The notes below the pieces were generated by a model. That model was given only the letters and a program-made list of their open reading frames with translations, was not told the origin of the DNA and ran no database searches. Shown in pieces: positions 19,820-21,759 of a stretch of 21,759 bases of DNA; the stretch's first letter is position 1, and each line of letters opens with the position of its first letter. The stretch comes from a virus. The DNA lies in IMG/VR virus record IMGVR_UViG_3300025712_000424, positions 1-21,759 of that record; one strand, 5' to 3'. The translations under genes and the position numbers were made by a program.

Positions 19820-20644
19820 TTAAAAAAAACTGTCCAAAGCATTTGCTGTTTCAACTTTAGAAGATTCATATACTGCTTTCCATTTAACTCGAACTTCAGT
19901 TCTAGTTGTGGCACCTTGTTCAGCAACCCAAGAAGGATTGTCCTTTTCATACTGTGTCACATAATTAGGAAAGTGTTTCATTAATTGTATTTGACTTTGT
20001 TCTTGTACTGTGTTATCGCGAGACACTGAGTTACCACCACTGGTGCCGTGCTTGTGATCAAATACCCAATCATGAAGCATTAGATTCTTGTGTCCTTTTT
20101 CAAACATTGCTAATAGAACATAGAAGTCTTCAAGTATCTTTGCTTGTGGGTTCTCATCTTCTAAGACAGTAAAACTTACCCCAGCATCTTGTATCATTTT
20201 AGAGTTGATACCATAACAGGAGTAAGATCTAATAATCTCAGATCTAGATTCTTTATGTAATGTGTTAGATGATTTTGGCGATGGTCCAACCCAGAAGTAA
20301 TTGTCGAGTTCTTTTTCAATTTCGATAAACATTTGGGCATATTCTGCAGCAGTTTCGAGTTTAACATGTTTAATTTTGTCACCCTCATATACTCGTTTCA
20401 TAAAGATACACTGATCGTCGATGATCATCACCTTTTCACCTAGTTCCATACAAGACTGTCTGACTCCAGGAATGAATAACTCTGCATCCCACTCATGAAC
20501 ATTCATTGTTGGGTTATGCTGTTTTAAAATAGAACCTCTACCACTATGAGTTGCTACAACAACTCTTTCTTGTATCTCTTTAGGCAAATTGTTATATGCC
20601 TTTTGATTCTCTTCTCTTTTATAAGTTGGAATTACAATAATCAT
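19820..20644 (-). CDS. GT-A-like glycosyltransferase
   Basis: 274 residues. MIIVIPTYKRE is a GT-A-type N-terminal strand and nucleotide-binding loop. VMIIDDQCIF (about 72-81) supplies a DxD-like acidic motif (D76, D77) for metal and sugar-nucleotide. YGINSKMI and ILEDFYVLLAMFEKG further on look like acceptor-side elements with an E-D pair. Position directly upstream of a TET/JBP-like dioxygenase recalls the TET/JBP-associated glycosyltransferases of phages, which are proposed to decorate hydroxylated DNA bases. It is ATGA-coupled to the GDPD-like gene, so it could instead act in lipid or surface glycan modification. Confidence 0.65.
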   Translation of the reverse strand: MIIVIPTYKREENQKAYNNLPKEIQERVVVATHSGRGSILKQHNPTMNVHEWDAELFIPGVRQSCMELGEKVMIIDDQCIFMKRVYEGDKIKHVKLETAAEYAQMFIEIEKELDNYFWVGPSPKSSNTLHKESRSEIIRSYSCYGINSKMIQDAGVSFTVLEDENPQAKILEDFYVLLAMFEKGHKNLMLHDWVFDHKHGTSGGNSVSRDNTVQEQSQIQLMKHFPNYVTQYEKDNPSWVAEQGATTRTEVRVKWKAVYESSKVETANALDSFF

Positions 20645-21090
20645 AATTCGTATTCTCCTACATAGTCAGAGCATATGGCATGACATACTCTACTAAATTC
20701 TTGTGACACATACTCAGGCATCACCTGTATACTTCTGCTCGTCAATTCTTTTCCTGGTTGAGTCCACATATACCCACTACTTGTGAGTGTTGTATCATCA
20801 CTTTGATGAAAGAAAGTGTTAGACACTTCTGAATCCAATAACATCTTAAATGTTCTTATGTCTTTCGCATGCACCCATGTGTGATCATTTACAAGTATAT
20901 CATCTGGGCAAACCTCTTGAGGATCATCATGTCCTAGATAAAATGCTCCATTGTTATTCCCTGCATCTATGTATCTAATATCGATTTCAACATCATATCC
21001 TCTGCCCAGTGCTTCTAGAATGTAAGAGATAGTGTTTTCTCGTTCTATCTGCTTACCATCAATGTTTCCTCTATGGGCAATAAGTATCAT
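20641..21090 (-). CDS. Short GDPD/PI-PLC-superfamily protein
   Basis: 149 residues. The first third has the glycerophosphodiester phosphodiesterase signature: AHRG (H6, R7), ENT (18-20), EALGRGYDVEIDIR (E35, D37) and LGHD (H54), which together give the usual catalytic His pair and metal ligands. The family's TIM barrel is normally about 240 residues, so the C-terminal strands are missing or very short. Mini-GDPD proteins could hydrolyse phosphodiesters of lipids or small molecules. ATGA overlaps on both sides place it in one unit with the cupin and the glycosyltransferase. Catalytic ability uncertain because of the short length. Confidence 0.7.
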   Translation of the reverse strand: MILIAHRGNIDGKQIERENTISYILEALGRGYDVEIDIRYIDAGNNNGAFYLGHDDPQEVCPDDILVNDHTWVHAKDIRTFKMLLDSEVSNTFFHQSDDTTLTSSGYMWTQPGKELTSRSIQVMPEYVSQEFSRVCHAICSDYVGEYEL

Positions 21091-21437
21091 CTTTCTATTT
21101 CGTATTTATCTCCGATTACACATGGAGTTTTTACACACATAATAGTACAATCTTCTTTAAAGTTTGGATCAACTACAAAGTCGGGATGTATAATAAACAC
21201 ATCTCCTTTAACATATTCAACACCATCTATTTCAACAACACCATCAAACACATAGTTGTATTCAGTTGCCTCTTTATGATAATGCTTTTCCCAGACTTGA
21301 CCTGCTGGATGCATCTTAACTGATACTTCAAAGTCATTGGTCTTGAGTAGTGAGGGTTCGAAGTTTCCTATAAACCAACCACCTGTAAAATCTTCAATGC
21401 GAAACTTTTCTATAGTTCCTCTTTTATCTTCTGTCAT
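21087..21437 (-). CDS. Cupin-domain protein
   Basis: 116 residues from ATG at 21437, chosen for its ATGA overlap with the upstream stop; an in-frame ATG at 21485 would add 16 residues and lacks a Shine-Dalgarno. Cupin motif 1 is seen as WEKHYHKEATEYNYVFDG (His, His, Glu) and motif 2 as GDVFIIHPDFVVDPN (His). A small single-cupin protein may bind a metal and act as an isomerase, sugar-modifying enzyme or sensor. The gene company (GDPD, glycosyltransferase) hints at small-molecule or glycan work. Confidence 0.75.
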   Translation of the reverse strand: MTEDKRGTIEKFRIEDFTGGWFIGNFEPSLLKTNDFEVSVKMHPAGQVWEKHYHKEATEYNYVFDGVVEIDGVEYVKGDVFIIHPDFVVDPNFKEDCTIMCVKTPCVIGDKYEIER

Positions 21438-21759
21438 CCTCTTATACCCTCTGTTTGTTTTCTCATGTACATATAATTTACCCATGCTACAAATCTATCT
21501 TTGTTATCTTTGTACCAATAGAATACTTTGCCTAGATACCTATCCATTGTTCTTTCTGGAGTATACTCTGACATCACAGGGTTTATGTCAAACATACCAC
21601 AGTTAGATTCATCCTCCCAATATGTTTCGCCTGTGTTATCCATTTCTGGAGAGTCTTTCCAAAATTCTGCTGATGTTATTTTTTCACCAGTGTCATGTAA
21701 TGTGAACATAGTATCTTCTTCTGTATAATGATAGTGTGCTTTAATACAAGAAATTAATT
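21434..21759 (-). CDS. Unknown protein, 5' end outside the window
   Basis: The frame is open from the right edge of the window to TGA at 21434 (108 codons). An internal ATG at 21709 would give 91 residues, but it lacks a convincing Shine-Dalgarno. The codons before it (KAHYHYTEEDT) read as protein, so I favour a gene entering from the right. Aromatic and acidic, with FWKDSPEMDN and a YLGKVFYWYKDNKDRF segment. Not recognised. It is coupled to the cupin gene by ATGA. Confidence 0.6.
   Translation of the reverse strand, partial: LISCIKAHYHYTEEDTMFTLHDTGEKITSAEFWKDSPEMDNTGETYWEDESNCGMFDINPVMSEYTPERTMDRYLGKVFYWYKDNKDRFVAWVNYMYMRKQTEGIRG

Overview
The window looks like part of the genome of a T4-like marine myovirus. 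It is AT-rich and packed with overlapping genes, every supportable gene lies on the minus strand, and it carries the T4 replication block in T4 order: sliding clamp gp45, clamp loader gp44, clamp loader small subunit gp62 and the translational repressor RegA. Around this block are genes typical of marine T4-like phages: an A-type Fe-S carrier, a CobS-like MoxR ATPase with a VWA partner, peptide deformylase and several 2-oxoglutarate oxygenases. The curli-like cluster points to a pelagimyophage (SAR11-infecting). From memory, curli-related clusters have been reported as widespread and of unclear function in metagenomic pelagimyophages. The host assignment is inference.

Layout, read in the direction of transcription (high to low coordinates). 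(1) 21759-19820: an ATGA-coupled run of an unknown gene cut by the window edge, a cupin, a short GDPD-like protein and a GT-A-like glycosyltransferase. (2) 19812-17398: a promoter, a TET/JBP-type dioxygenase, peptide deformylase and a second 2OG-Fe(II) oxygenase that starts at TTG inside the deformylase gene. (3) 17394-13826: two near-identical promoters driving an orphan LigA domain Ia protein and a 770-residue HEXXH+VWA protein, followed by a Cys4 miniprotein and an SDR. (4) 13824-7315: a third copy of the promoter, the CobS-like ATPase, an unknown protein, a DUF3310 protein, gp45, a GC-rich structured spacer, gp44, an SDR, an unknown protein, gp62, RegA, two small membrane proteins (one with an EF-hand) and a strong intrinsic terminator. 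(5) 7294 to the left edge: an exact T4 late promoter, the Fe-S carrier, three small membrane proteins and then the curli-like cluster: CsgF, CsgG, curlin-like 1, FecR-domain protein, curlin-like 2, a lipoprotein, a secreted protein and a CHASE2 protein cut at base 1.

The most interesting points are these. The curli-type secretion set sits in what looks like a late phage transcription unit behind holin-like membrane proteins. Its lipoprotein gene ends in a textbook -1 slippery heptamer (GGGAAAG) that would add a 51-residue EF-hand/dockerin-like tail, filling an otherwise empty gap exactly up to the next start codon. Three early-type promoters and two late-type promoters sit so close to start codons (TATNAT/TACAAT-N6-ATG and WATAAATA-N5-ATG) that leaderless mRNAs are predicted. 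The gp45-gp44 spacer is GC-rich and foldable, and may be an unrecognised structured RNA. No tRNA, CRISPR array, insertion sequence or integration gene was seen.
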